In this document: positions 47,006-57,386 of the stretch, piece after piece
Layout of the letters: every line of letters starts with the position of its first letter
How positions within the stretch are numbered: the first letter of the stretch is position 1
NCBI GenBank assembly: GCA_041399205.1
Contig: JAWKTK010000019.1
Coordinates: 135,733-199,732, forward strand
Direction of reading: 5' to 3'
DNA: 64,000 nt
From: JAGQOZ01 sp041399205
GTDB lineage: Bacteria > Planctomycetota > Planctomycetia > Pirellulales > Pirellulaceae
The notes under the pieces: generated by a model
What the model saw: the letters and a program-made list of their open reading frames with translations, nothing else
Databases searched by the model: none
What the model was told of the DNA's origin: nothing
Made by a program: the position numbers and the translations under genes

Positions 47006-49285
47006 CTACTGCGAACGCTTTGGCTTGGCAAAGCGAGCCAACATGGCGGGCAGAAAGACCAAGTCGCCGAATAATGCCGATCCAATCGTGATGGCTCCCA
47101 TGGTGGCAAAAATTTTGTGGTCACGAGCATCACTGAACATGACCGTGCCAAATCCACAAACCAAGACTACGGTAGTCATAATCAGCGCCGTGCCGACTCC
47201 GGTGAACGCTTCGCGAATCGCGCGGCTTTGATCGGTGTGTCTTTGCCGTTCTTCTTCAAAACGAGTTAAAAAGTGAATTGTATCGTCGACGGCAATTCCT
47301 AAACAAACCGTGAACGCGCACACGCTCACCAACTCTAAGGCTTGCCCCGTCACCGCCAGAAAAGCGCCAGCCACCGTCAGCGGAAAAACATTGGGCAGAA
47401 TAGAAATTAGGCCAATTCGTAGCGATCGATAAACCACCGCCAAGACGCCAAAAATGATCACCGATGCCGTGCCCAAACTGGTCGCCAAGTCAACGACAAT
47501 CTGATAAACGTTCTTCCAGCGATTCACGGCCGTCCCTTCCAACCAAACGCTGAAATGCGGATGAGCTTGCGACACGGCAGCTAATTTCGTTTCGATGCGT
47601 TCAAAAACTGGACCATACTTGGCAATCCCCAAGTCTTGTACTCGAAACATCACCTCCGCGTTTCGATCTTCCGGCCGAAAGAAAGCTCGCTTCAACGGTG
47701 GCGGCAATAGCTCGAGCATCGACATCCGATCTTCCGTTCGTCCGTCACCAGGCAGCGAAGCCAACAAGCTGTGCACGGAAAGCGGATGACCAATCAAGGA
47801 CTCGGCGTCCAGGATGCGGTGAATTTCGCCCAGCACGGTTAGTATTTCAGGCGAATCTGCGGCAACTTGGTCATTCCAAAAGATTCGCACATTCGACCGT
47901 TCTAGCCCGCCCATCGCCACGTCCATGGTCTTTAAGGCCAACGCGGGTTCGCTGTGCGAATTCAACAGATTGGCCAATCGTTCGTCTGGTCGTAGCGTCA
48001 ATGAAACGGCCAGGAACAGACACGTCAGTCCTATTCCCAAACCACAAAACAACTTGGTCCGCCGCAGGACATAGTCAATCACCAGACTTATCCGGCCAAA
48101 ATGCTGGTCAATGATGCCCTTGCTGTGCCCTTTATGAATCCATTTGCCCAGCCAAGTGTTGCAGGCCAACGGGATGCTGGTAACCACGGCAATGAAGGTC
48201 AACAAGACTCCGATGGTGCAGCTGAGTCCAAATTCTTCCACAATTTCATGATCGGCCAACAACAGCGAACCGAAGCCAATGGCCGTGGTGAGCGAAGTCA
48301 AGAAACAAGCCAAACCTACGTGACGAATTCCTTCTCGCGCCGCCTCTTTGGGTGACATCCCTTCGGCACGAAATCGCCGAATCTGCACCATCAAGTGCAC
48401 GCCATCGGTCAGGCCCACCATGCTAAGCAACACCGGCAACACCACATCATTGAACGGATTGTCTTGCAATTCCAAGAATCGCAGAATGCCCAGCGTCCAG
48501 AAGACACCCAGCGACGGAGCAATCGCCACCACAATCACCGCCCAGATACCTCGGAACAAAATCACGCTCATCAACAACACCATGCCGTAACCAATCAATT
48601 GGTAACGGACCACGTTTTCATCGCGAGTCTTCATGATGTCCAAATAAATGGGAACGCGACCGGTTATCTCCAGTGACAATTCCACTTCGGGGTGTTGCGC
48701 TGCGGTGCGTTCAAAGATTTCTCGCAATCCAGCCACACACGCTTGGTCTCTTTCGATAAACAAGTAATCAAATTGCACCATCATCAGCAGCGTTTTTGCG
48801 TCAGCCGACAATAGCTGTCCCCTGACCAACGGATTGTCTAGTGCCTTTTGTTGAGCATTGGCGAAGCGTTCCGCCGAGGCTTCGCTGCGTGGAAACAAGG
48901 GTTCTGGCAACCCAAAAATGTTCATGATCGGGACACGATCCATCCACAGCACGTTGCGAACATAGTCAGCCGCCTCTAACTCGCTGACAATGTCGCGCAG
49001 GGCCGTAGCTCCGGCGGGCGAAAAGAACGCATCGCTTTGCACCACCAACACTGCATCCGCGTCTAAGCTGAACGGGTCGACATCCGGCGCCGCGGGTGAT
49101 TGGGTGGTATTCGCTGAACTCGGCGGCAAACGTCGACCTTCATTGGCGTCCCACGCTTCGACCAAGAACCGAGGATTCCAGTAGCCCAAAATCGCAATGA
49201 TGCTGATCGTCCCCAACAGTCCCCAAACGAGCTTGGGCCGATCTACCATCCACAATGTGGCTCGATTAAACAGTTGCGACACCAA
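47006..49285 (-). CDS. MMPL/RND-superfamily exporter
   Basis: A 759-residue inner-membrane transporter with the duplicated six-helix plan: TM1 (VWGLLGTISIIAILGYW), a periplasmic loop of about 200 residues, a five-helix block (LIGYGMVLLMSVILF ... PVLLSMVGLTDGVHL), then the same order again ending ILPNVFPLTVAGAFLA, CLGIAVDDTIHFLTRFEEE and MTTVVLVCGFGTVMF. VGLTDGVHL and GIAVDDTIHF carry the conserved Asp residues. Relatives export lipids or hopanoid-like compounds, or serve in polyketide pathways; no substrate can be read here. It is co-directional with the redoxin/cytochrome gene 52 nt upstream, so the two may form an operon. Confidence 0.88.
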   Translation of the reverse strand: MVSQLFNRATLWMVDRPKLVWGLLGTISIIAILGYWNPRFLVEAWDANEGRRLPPSSANTTQSPAAPDVDPFSLDADAVLVVQSDAFFSPAGATALRDIVSELEAADYVRNVLWMDRVPIMNIFGLPEPLFPRSEASAERFANAQQKALDNPLVRGQLLSADAKTLLMMVQFDYLFIERDQACVAGLREIFERTAAQHPEVELSLEITGRVPIYLDIMKTRDENVVRYQLIGYGMVLLMSVILFRGIWAVIVVAIAPSLGVFWTLGILRFLELQDNPFNDVVLPVLLSMVGLTDGVHLMVQIRRFRAEGMSPKEAAREGIRHVGLACFLTSLTTAIGFGSLLLADHEIVEEFGLSCTIGVLLTFIAVVTSIPLACNTWLGKWIHKGHSKGIIDQHFGRISLVIDYVLRRTKLFCGLGIGLTCLFLAVSLTLRPDERLANLLNSHSEPALALKTMDVAMGGLERSNVRIFWNDQVAADSPEILTVLGEIHRILDAESLIGHPLSVHSLLASLPGDGRTEDRMSMLELLPPPLKRAFFRPEDRNAEVMFRVQDLGIAKYGPVFERIETKLAAVSQAHPHFSVWLEGTAVNRWKNVYQIVVDLATSLGTASVIIFGVLAVVYRSLRIGLISILPNVFPLTVAGAFLAVTGQALELVSVCAFTVCLGIAVDDTIHFLTRFEEERQRHTDQSRAIREAFTGVGTALIMTTVVLVCGFGTVMFSDARDHKIFATMGAITIGSALFGDLVFLPAMLARFAKPKRSQ

Positions 49286-49336
49286 AGAATCCTATTCACT
49301 TCATCCGGGAAAATTTGCTTGTGAACGTGCCGCAAA

Positions 49337-51376
49337 CTATTCAAAACGACTTGTGGCGGCTTCTGCAATTTCATCCTTTGTCAACACTTCATCACCGTCG
49401 GTGTCCCATCGAAAGAAGGCGAAGCGGCGAATGGTCAGCGGAGTCTCATGATGTTGGACTTTGCCGTCTTGATTTTGGTCGAACCGTTTCAGAAAATTCG
49501 CGACGAATTGATCTACTTCGGCTTGGACTTGCGAATCCGACTTTTCCGCCTTCTTGGGTTTCGCCAATGGGCCAACGTCTTCTTGCGGCACGCCGTCCCG
49601 TGGTTCGGCCACTTCAAAAAACGCCACCGCCATCTCTTCCCACGTTTGATCTCCCCAAGTCACGTGCTGACCCGGATCGGGATTGACCGGATTGTTGGCG
49701 GAATTGTCAAACGTGGCCACAAAATGCAAACGATCTAGGTCGGATAGCGGTATTGGTTCTTGAAACGCATAACTGTGTTGCCAATTGAAATCGTAGTGAG
49801 GCACTTTCAGCAACGTCTGTGTTTGTTCGTCCTTTGTAGCAAACAATGCAAACGCTTTGCCTCGCAAATGCATATGCGGCGCCACCGCCAATAATTCGCC
49901 GCGCGCTGGCAGTCTGCGCACCGCTGCAGCAACGTCGTGGTTTTCTGCTTGCGGAGGAATTTCGAATTCTTGATCAATGCCAATCAGCGTAATCACTTGA
50001 TGGGTAATCGAGTCGGGTTCGCCAAACACGAGTCCAATTTTGGTACAGTCCGTTTGCTCTCGACCAATCGGCGTGTAATGCTGCTGGAAAACCAATTTGG
50101 AACCGGCGGGAATCTTTCTAGCTCGACCTTTGCCGAATTCGGTCATGCCCTGCCCTGGCACATACGCGGTCAGCCAGCCAATGCCGCGAAACTGCGAACC
50201 GTCGGGAGGTCGAATAAAAACAATACTGTGATGCACCACTGCCGCGTTCCCCGGAACCACCTCCGCCGCCGTCACCCATTTGTCTTCCGTAAAACCAGGA
50301 TCTACCACAAAGTATTGGTACTCGACCGTGCCATCGGCGGGCACGACAAACGGTTCGTTCCGCATGGCAAAAACAGCGTCCGGTTCGCCAGGCAATCGCC
50401 AGCCAACATGAAAGTCGGGCGTCGGTGGCAGCTTGGATTTGTCACCGAATGGCATGCCAGCTGCAACCCATTGCTTGAGCAAGTCCTTGTCTTTGTCTGA
50501 CATGATACGTTCGTTTTGGAAGTGCCCAAATTCGGGATCGGCGTGCCATGGCGGCATGCGACCATCTTGTATCACTTCCAACATCATTTCGCCCCAACCA
50601 ACGACTTCGTCATAATCGATCAGTGCAAACGGACCGATCTCGCCCGACCGATGACATTCGACGCAATTGCGGTTTAACACATCCGCAATTTCTCCGCAGA
50701 AGGTCACGGTTTGTTCCACGTCTTGTTCGGCTGCGGATGCAACTTCGCGACCGATGATGCAACCGACCGCCTTGGTTTCCGGTACCGAAATCGGTTCATT
50801 CGCCAACAATTGCATGATCGCGTTTCGCAGGTCCGTATGCTTGGCTTCAGGTCGTACGATTCCTGGTTGATATTGATCATCAATACGGCCTCGGTACCGC
50901 ACCGCCAACGTTTCGTCCACCAGAAAGACTTCCGGAGTTCGTTCGGCCGAAAACAGATCGGCAATATGGTTCCCGGAGTCCTTCAGAATCGGAAACGCGA
51001 TCTGGTGTTGCTGAGCGAATTCGGAAATTTCTTCTACCGAATCGTGCACATTACTAAAGACGCCGACAAAGCGAACGTGATCTTGCTGAAACTGATTTGC
51101 CAAAGCTTGCAGCCGAGGACCGTAGAGTTTGGCCAACGGACATTCCGTGCCCAAGAAGCAAACCACCGTCGCTTGGAATTCGCTCTTGGTGGTCAGTTCA
51201 AACGAGTCGCCTTGAAGCGTTTGGGACTGAAACGTTGAAACTGCGTGCAGCAGCCCGCTCGTAGCAGGAACTGGTTCCGCAGTTCCTTCCGCCGGTTCGG
51301 CCCCGCTGGCAGAATTCGCGGCGACAAGGCAGGCAATCAAAAGAAATATGTTGCGAGTAATCCGAGTTCGGTACAT
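49337..51376 (-). CDS. Redoxin / cytochrome c / copper type II monooxygenase-like / EF-hand fusion
   Basis: A 679-residue exported fusion. The ATG at 51376 precedes a signal peptide (ending NSASGAEPAE); the frame is open for 149 further codons without family similarity, so that part is excluded. Residues about 45-195 are a thioredoxin-like redoxin (VVCFLGTECPLAKLYGPRL, C79). C238-V-E-C241-H242 is a haem site, and RMPPWHADPEFG the axial-Met region. Residues about 320-600 resemble the copper-dependent (PHM/DBH-like) monooxygenase fold: VVHHSIVFI and APHMHLRGKAF give candidate copper His ligands. Two EF-hands end it (DQNQDGKVQHHE, DTDGDEVLTKDE). Probably a periplasmic redox enzyme of unknown substrate. 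Confidence 0.82.
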   Translation of the reverse strand: MYRTRITRNIFLLIACLVAANSASGAEPAEGTAEPVPATSGLLHAVSTFQSQTLQGDSFELTTKSEFQATVVCFLGTECPLAKLYGPRLQALANQFQQDHVRFVGVFSNVHDSVEEISEFAQQHQIAFPILKDSGNHIADLFSAERTPEVFLVDETLAVRYRGRIDDQYQPGIVRPEAKHTDLRNAIMQLLANEPISVPETKAVGCIIGREVASAAEQDVEQTVTFCGEIADVLNRNCVECHRSGEIGPFALIDYDEVVGWGEMMLEVIQDGRMPPWHADPEFGHFQNERIMSDKDKDLLKQWVAAGMPFGDKSKLPPTPDFHVGWRLPGEPDAVFAMRNEPFVVPADGTVEYQYFVVDPGFTEDKWVTAAEVVPGNAAVVHHSIVFIRPPDGSQFRGIGWLTAYVPGQGMTEFGKGRARKIPAGSKLVFQQHYTPIGREQTDCTKIGLVFGEPDSITHQVITLIGIDQEFEIPPQAENHDVAAAVRRLPARGELLAVAPHMHLRGKAFALFATKDEQTQTLLKVPHYDFNWQHSYAFQEPIPLSDLDRLHFVATFDNSANNPVNPDPGQHVTWGDQTWEEMAVAFFEVAEPRDGVPQEDVGPLAKPKKAEKSDSQVQAEVDQFVANFLKRFDQNQDGKVQHHETPLTIRRFAFFRWDTDGDEVLTKDEIAEAATSRFE

Positions 51377-51815
51377 GAAATCGAACTCTTTCTTGAAAAA
51401 AGGAACGGCGGCAAAAACCATACTTACGGGAAACTTGCTGGAATGTTCTACAAATGCCAGGCAGTCGTGTTCACATCCGCAGATCGCAAGTCCAACCGAC
51501 GTAATTATGGCGCACTTGGTTGCGGTGCGCAAAGGTCCCGTTTTGCAACGCCAAACTGGCGATTGACGGCAAACATGCAAAACGACGACATGATCTGCGT
51601 TTGTTTTGCCGTTTTGGCCACCGAAACGCGTAGCCGTACAACTTAAACCGCAAACGCTTACGCCGCCACGGCTCTCACGTACGCAACGTGGGAGGCCACG
51701 AGTCCAAACGGTCGATTCGTCTAGGCCGAACAATATCGGCACAAAGTTTGCTAACGGGCGTCGTTGTTCTCTGTTTGCATTTTGCTCGGTCAATTCGAAT
51801 CGTCGCTGGATACCC
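51377..51815. other. Divergent intergenic region
   Basis: A 439-nt gap between divergent genes. Both flanking frames are open across it, but without a signal peptide or domain, so it is probably non-coding and should hold both promoters. No repeat or clear hairpin was seen. Confidence 0.4.
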
Positions 51816-54088
51816 ATGAACAAAACTTGCCCAAGTTGGATAACCGTTGTCTTTTTAGTTTGCTGCGTGTCGGAGACGGTCTGTTCGAACGAACCGACGG
51901 GCTGGCCGAATTGGCGCGGACCACGACAAGACGGAATCTCGTTCGAATCTCCTTTAATCGACCGCTTTCAACCGAAGGGTGGTGCTGACAGTCACGTGTT
52001 GTGGAAGAGCGAACCGGCGGCGGGCATTTCCACGCCCGTCGTGATGGACGGACGGCTGTTTACCATCGTTCGCGACCAACCACATTCGGTGCGCGACGCC
52101 GAGAAAATCGTTTGCCTGGACGCTACAACAGGAGACGTCTTATGGGAAAATCGATACAACGTCTTTCTTTCAGACGTGCCGGCCGAACGAGTCGGTTGGT
52201 CGCATTGTTCGGCAGATCCACCGACCGGAAAAATCTACGCATTGGGCGCTTGTTCGTTGTTGCAATGCTTTGACGCGAAAACAGGCGAGACGCTATGGGC
52301 GCGATCGCTCAGCGAAGAATTCGGCATGCTCAGCACCTATGGCGGCCGGACGAATACGCCGGTTATCTTTGAAGATTTGGTGATCATCAGTGGCGTCATT
52401 ACCGGATGGGATGAAACGGCCAGACCCACTCACCGCTTTCTAGCTTTCGACAAAAACAACGGCACGCTTGTGTGGCAAACTGGCACGCGGCCGTTGCCAG
52501 AAGACACTACCTATAGCACTCCTTTCGTCACGTTCATTCACGGTCAGGCGACCATGATTGCGGGCTCGGGTGATGGCGGAATTCATGCGTTTCAGGTTCG
52601 TACCGGCAAACCATTGTGGCAATATTCGCTTTCTAGACGAGGCGTCAATATGTCGCCGCTGGTAGTGGGTGATCGGATTTTTGTTTCGCATGCCGAAGAG
52701 AATCCGCAGGGCACAGAGATGGGCGCGGTAGCCGCCTTGCAACAAACGGTTGATTCGACCGGGACGCAGGTCAGCGAACTTTGGCGAATCGAAGGCATCA
52801 CGGCCGGTCGCAGTTCGCCTCTGTATTTGGACGGCCGGTTGTACGTGGTAGATGATGGAGCAGGATTGCGAGTGCTAGATGCCGATTCAGGCGAACAGAT
52901 TGGCAAGACGCTGAAGTTGGGCACGTCGATGCGAGGTTCGCTGGTGTACGGTGACGGAAAAATCTACGCCTGCAGTGCCACCGGCGTATTTCACGTGCTG
53001 CGTCCGACCGAAGACGGCGTAAAGTCCGAATTCAAAGTTCGTTTGCCCGCTGGCGAAGAGTGTGGTGGTTCGCCAGTCATTGCCAACGGACGCATTTATC
53101 TTCCCACCACCGGCGGACTTTATTGCTTGGGTGACGAATCAACAGTCGCCGCGTCGGTATCCCTTAGCAACAATCCGACTCCCATCGAAGCGGACGTAAC
53201 GGATCATACCGTAGCACAAGTCCAGTTGGTTCGGCAGAAATCATGCTGGCGGCGGGACAACGCGTTGCCTTCCAAGAAGTGCGACGCGCTTCAACGCTGG
53301 GGACAACGCGCATTGAAGATGATGCAAAAACCCCAATCACGTTCACGGCATCTGATGGTTCGCAGATTGATGATCGAGGCGTTTTTCGAGCGAATTCGGT
53401 ATCGCTACACGCTGCGGCTTGGGTAAACGCAACTGCACAGAACGCCAACGGTGAAAAAGTAACCGGTTCGGCGCGAATTCGCATCGTACCTCCGCTTCCC
53501 TGGAAGTTTGACTTTCGCGACGGACAAGTTCCTGTCACTTGGATTGGGGCTCGGTACCGCCATGTTGCTCGAGATGACAACGGCGAACCGGTTATCGTCA
53601 AAGTATCCACCATCCCCAAAGGGACTCGCAGCCAAACCTGGATGGGCCCGACCGACTTGCATGACTACACCATTCAAGCCGACTTGAAAGCAGGCGCAGC
53701 AACAGCGCCGAACGGTGAAAGCGACGCGACCGAATTGCCCGATATGGGCGTGATTGCGCAGCGTTATACGTTAGATCTGATGGGGCAATCGCAGCAATTG
53801 CAAATCCGATCGTGGACCGCGCAACTGCGCATGGCCAAATCGGTTCCCTTCGCTTGGCAAGCCGGAGTTTGGTATACCGTGAAGTTGCAAGCGTCGGTGG
53901 AAGGTGATAAAGCGGTGTTGCGAGGTAAAGTGTGGCGACGTGACGAACCAGAGCCGACCGAATGGACTTTAGAAGCGGACGATCCTTCGCCCAATCATTT
54001 GGGGAGTCCCGGACTGTTTGGTAACGCCACGAACGCTGAAGTCTTTATTGACAACGTAAGCGTTTATGAAAATGATTCGGCCGAATAG
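51816..54088 (+). CDS. PQQ-like beta-propeller protein with lectin-like C-terminus; one frameshift
   Basis: Exported outer-membrane-assembly/PQQ-type propeller protein. The ATG at 51816 opens a signal peptide (ITVVFLVCCVSETVCS). Residues about 30-465 contain the typical planctomycete opening WPNWRGPRQDGISFE and propeller blades (VCLDATTGDVLWENRY, LQCFDAKTGETLWARS, FRTGKPLWQ-type turns). Near 53235 the frame is lost; the other frame resumes at AEIMLAAGQRVAFQEV and runs to 54088. That C-terminal part (LPWKFDFRDGQVPVTWIGARY ... FIDNVSVYEN) looks like a concanavalin-type jelly roll. The joined length is about 757 residues. It is convergent with tupC (15-nt gap). Confidence 0.83.
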
Positions 54089-54103
54089 TACTGCACGTCG
54101 TCG

Positions 54104-54718
54104 CTACGGTTTTGCGTCAGCGAAATGTGGCTTCTGGCGTTCGAGCGTCACGATACGACAAGACAATTCGGCCGGAAGCGTCACAGGGGACGCGATGACA
54201 ACGGCGTGCGGAAATTCGTGAATCACGCGAACCACCGCATCGATTCCGCCTGGATCCAGATCGGCAAGTGGTTCGTCCAGCAGCAGCAGTTTTGGCTGCA
54301 CGGCTAACGCTCGAGCCATCGCGGTGCGGCGTCGTTCGCCACCGGACAGATTTTGGGTCGAGCGTTCGGCCAGATGCGCGATGCCCAACGCGTTCAACCA
54401 AGCGAGTGCCATTTGGCTGCGTTCGCGACGTCCGAACTTTTTCATTCGCAAGCCAAACACCACGTTCTGCAGCACAGTACCGCGGAACAGAAACGGCGAC
54501 TGATGCACGTACGTGGTGTGATTTCGAACTTCGGGCGAACCATTCATGTGCCCGTGATAATCCGTTTCCAAACCTGCCAACACTTTCAACAGTGTCGTTT
54601 TTCCAGATCCATTAGAACCGACAATGCCGATGCGGTCTTGCGAACCAATTTGCAACGTATCGAGTTGGCAAATTGTGCGAGACTGGCGGACCACTTTCAA
54701 ATCGGTAACGTCTATCAT
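54104..54718 (-). CDS. tupC: Tungstate ABC transporter, ATPase TupC
   Basis: ATP-binding subunit of 204 residues. Walker A GSNGSGKT at 34-41, Q-loop VHQSPFLF, signature LSGGE at 124-128, Walker B LLLLDEP at 144-150 followed by the D-loop LADLD. The H-loop position is A-S-P-V (VVIASPVT), lacking the usual His, so turnover may be slow or unusual. The ATG at 54718 overlaps the tupB stop as ATGA, a sign of translational coupling. The frame is open upstream on the same strand but only as a shadow of tupB. Substrate assignment rests on TupA. Confidence 0.88.
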   Translation of the reverse strand: MIDVTDLKVVRQSRTICQLDTLQIGSQDRIGIVGSNGSGKTTLLKVLAGLETDYHGHMNGSPEVRNHTTYVHQSPFLFRGTVLQNVVFGLRMKKFGRRERSQMALAWLNALGIAHLAERSTQNLSGGERRRTAMARALAVQPKLLLLDEPLADLDPGGIDAVVRVIHEFPHAVVIASPVTLPAELSCRIVTLERQKPHFADAKP

Positions 54719-55419
54719 TCGCGAATGGACTCCTGTGTTCGCTGCATCCACGCGAGCAATACCGTAATGCATCCGCCAATCAGCAGCAGGATCAGGCACA
54801 TGGCAATGCCTCGAGCGAATTCGCCTCGTGATGTTTCCAGCGCCGTGGCGGTGGTCAGCGTTCGTGTATGAAATTTGATGTTCCCTCCAACCATCATGGC
54901 GATGCCAAGTTCGGTAATACAACGCGAAAAAGCGGTCAGGACAGCGACCATCATGCCCAAGCGAGCTTCCGAAATGTACGTGATCCATCGCAGACGCGAG
55001 CCAATATGTAGCGTGCGCATGGTTTCCAAAATGCGAGTATCCAAACCTTGCAACGTGCCAAAAGTCAGTGACACAACGATCGGGACTGCCAACATAAATT
55101 CGCCCGTGACAACACCGAACGGCGAATACAGTAACTCTGCAGAACCCAGCGGACCTTGCCGAGAAAACACGGCGTAGCACACCAGACCAATGAATACCGT
55201 GGGCAGATTCAAGGCCGCTCGGAACAGCACCACCAAACTGGATGACACCCACGATTTGGTTTCGTACAACACGATTGCCATCGGGACGCTCACGGCGGTG
55301 GCCAGCAAAACGGCACTAATCGAAATCCACACGCTATTCCATGCGGCGCTGATAACTTCGGCGTCGCCAACGATTAGCAACCGAAATGCATGCGTGACAC
55401 CTTCGCTTAGAAACTGCAT
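54715..55419 (-). CDS. tupB: Tungstate ABC transporter, permease TupB
   Basis: Integral-membrane permease of about 234 residues with five or six predicted helices (SVWISISAVLLATAVSVPMA, LVVLFRAALNLPTVFIGLV, MCLILLLIGGCITVLLAWM). The EAA-type loop contacting the ATPase is seen in ALETSRGEFARGIAM. The ATG at 55419 (MQFLSEG) is preferred, with AAGG nine bases upstream; ATG 55428 and TTG 55437 are alternatives directly after the tupA stop. It overlaps tupC by four bases. Confidence 0.88.
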   Translation of the reverse strand: MQFLSEGVTHAFRLLIVGDAEVISAAWNSVWISISAVLLATAVSVPMAIVLYETKSWVSSSLVVLFRAALNLPTVFIGLVCYAVFSRQGPLGSAELLYSPFGVVTGEFMLAVPIVVSLTFGTLQGLDTRILETMRTLHIGSRLRWITYISEARLGMMVAVLTAFSRCITELGIAMMVGGNIKFHTRTLTTATALETSRGEFARGIAMCLILLLIGGCITVLLAWMQRTQESIRE

Positions 55420-55437
55420 TCGAACCATGCCTTGCAA

Positions 55438-56373
55438 TTAACGTGAACGCATTGGTGTGAAGAGTGGTTCGCCGCCAATTTGAAACTGACCGATCTTCGT
55501 TTGCGTGGAATCCGAAAGCATGAAATCGCAAAATGCGTTGGCTAGTTCCAGATTGACCGCGGGATGTTTTGCTGGATGGATCACCAACACCGAATAGACA
55601 TTTTGCGTGGCAACCGATTTTGTCGAAAGCGGTATCAGATCTATTTTTTCTCGGAAATGCAGATACGTCCCGTTGTCCGTCAGCGTATATGCTTGTTTTT
55701 CGTTGGCCATGGCCAACGTGGCTCCCATGCCTTGGCCACTTTCCATGTAGCCGGGCCAATCGGGTTGCATTCCTACCAGCTCCCAAATTTCTTTCTCTTT
55801 CTTGTGCGTGCCACTGTCGTCACCTCGAGAAACAAACAGAGACGCTGCTTGGCGAATTTTGGCAAACGCATCTGTCGCATCCATGTCTCGTACGCCGGCT
55901 GGATCATCCGCGGAACCGACCAATAGAAAATGATTGACCATGAATTCGTTACGTCGAATTCCATATCCCTGCTGCATGAAATCTTCTTCGGCCGCAGGTG
56001 CGTGGACCAATAAAGCGTCCACGTCGCCCGCCTTTCCCAGCTGCAATGCGGCACCGGTTCCCACAGCGATGACGTCCGTGCGACAGGGATGAGTTCGTTC
56101 AAATTCGGGAATCAGTTGATCCAACAAGCCAGAATCTCGAACACTGGTGGTGGTTGCCAGACGCAAGACGGACGGTTCGCGTTGCGAGCACCCGGCAAAC
56201 GCGCAGATCATCATGGCAAACGCAACGATCCAGCGTTGCGAAGTCTGGCTTACAGTGAGCCGTGGCTCAGTTGTTGTATCATTCGAATAAGCTTGTACAA
56301 TTGATTCTTCGGTTGGCAAAAGGGCGAACAACAGATTCGCAGCGAAAGAAAACGTTATCGTTCTGCGGACCAT
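55438..56373 (-). CDS. tupA: Tungstate-binding lipoprotein TupA
   Basis: Periplasmic oxyanion-binding protein of the TupA/WtpA type. LRLATTTSVRDSGLLDQLIPEF holds the TTTS oxyanion-binding motif; VIAVGTGAALQLG, LVHAPAAEEDF and SRGDDSGTHKKE are further family blocks. A lipobox (ICAFAGC) lies about 62 residues in when ATG 56373 is used; that start overlaps the pectate lyase end by 19 nt and is uncertain, because the residues before the lipobox helix are unusually long. tupB follows almost at once. Imported tungstate (or molybdate) would serve pterin enzymes such as aldehyde oxidoreductases; none is in the window. Confidence 0.87.
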   Translation of the reverse strand: MVRRTITFSFAANLLFALLPTEESIVQAYSNDTTTEPRLTVSQTSQRWIVAFAMMICAFAGCSQREPSVLRLATTTSVRDSGLLDQLIPEFERTHPCRTDVIAVGTGAALQLGKAGDVDALLVHAPAAEEDFMQQGYGIRRNEFMVNHFLLVGSADDPAGVRDMDATDAFAKIRQAASLFVSRGDDSGTHKKEKEIWELVGMQPDWPGYMESGQGMGATLAMANEKQAYTLTDNGTYLHFREKIDLIPLSTKSVATQNVYSVLVIHPAKHPAVNLELANAFCDFMLSDSTQTKIGQFQIGGEPLFTPMRSR

Positions 56374-57374
56374 TTGGCATAGGTTTTCGCAGCAAACTGT
56401 CACCCCAAGTTCCGTACCACGCGTAACCGGATCTTCGTTCGCTTTCAATTTCCTGAATGTAAAATTTCATCACGCCATCACGCCCGCAGAAGAACGGACG
56501 ATTCGTTTCGATTGATAAAACCGAGCCCACAACGGTGGCGCGTCGGGGTCGGCGGTCAATGTCACTTGGTCTCGGCTCTTACGGTACCGAACATCTTCGA
56601 TCTTAACCTGTTCGAACCACGCGACTCCACTTCCACGGCCGCAACCACTGCTGGCGAAGGATCCGGAATGCTCATCGGAACTTGAGGATCCCGACACTTT
56701 CGGCGCCGCTGAGTGACGCCAGTTCATAGCTTCTGGCGTTGGCCGAGCGAGCGTGACTTCATCATGCTGAGCACACCAAACGGTGCGATTGCCGTGGACA
56801 ACAACTTGGCACTGTAAAATACAGTCAACGCCTTTTGAACGGCAGCGGCGGCGGCGTGACGTCGCGACTGATCTACAAACGAATACTCGGTGTCCGACGC
56901 TACGTCTCGTAAGAATTCCATGATGCGAATCATCGTGCCATCGTTGAATGTGATATGGCGATGATAATTCTTGCTCAACGGATAATACTGCGGCCAGCCG
57001 CCGTTATCGTATTGCGCCGTCAATATGTGATCCAAACCTTTCAAAAAGGCGGCTTGATAATGTTGCTTGTCCGTTGCCCGAAACGCTTTGGCCAGCAAAC
57101 GCAATTCGCCGGTAGTCGCTCCATTGTCAAAGGTTCCATTCAGCTTATCTCGATCGCCACTGTACTTGTCTTTGGTGGTATCCTTGTTCTTCGGCCAATC
57201 GCCCTGTGCGGATTGCCAGCTGAGCACGTTGTCCAGGATCTCTTCGCATTCGCTTGTCCGAAACCATGCCTCAGGTTGCTTCACTAGTTGTTCCGCCGGG
57301 CTGGCGGCGAATGCGGTCGTGGTCAAGAAGGTGCAAGTAACGAGCAAAAAAGTGGCGAATCTATGCGTTTTCAT
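56355..57374 (-). CDS. Pectate lyase, polysaccharide lyase family 10; several frameshifts
   Basis: Secreted pectate lyase that cleaves polygalacturonate by beta-elimination. A signal peptide (FATFLLVTCTFLTTTAFAAS) opens the first frame, which continues through WPKNKD, TFDNGATTGELR, YDNGGWPQYYPL and HITFNDGTM, all PL10 blocks. From about 56790 the match jumps frames: TVWCAQHDEVTLARP, then LASLSGAESVGILKF and MSIPDPSPAVV, then VAWFEQVKI, PPLWARFY, and last RPFFCGRDGVMKF and YAWYGTW, ending KTYAKWSAER-stop at 56355. About five single-base shifts are needed and nothing is missing, again favouring sequencing error. It is 13 nt or less from tupA on the same strand, but no functional link is evident. 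Confidence 0.8.
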
Positions 57375-57386
57375 TTCTACAGACTT

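Noticed and set aside
51377..51823. 149-residue N-terminal extension of the redoxin/cytochrome protein
   Set aside because: It has no family likeness and would bury the clear signal peptide that begins at 51376.
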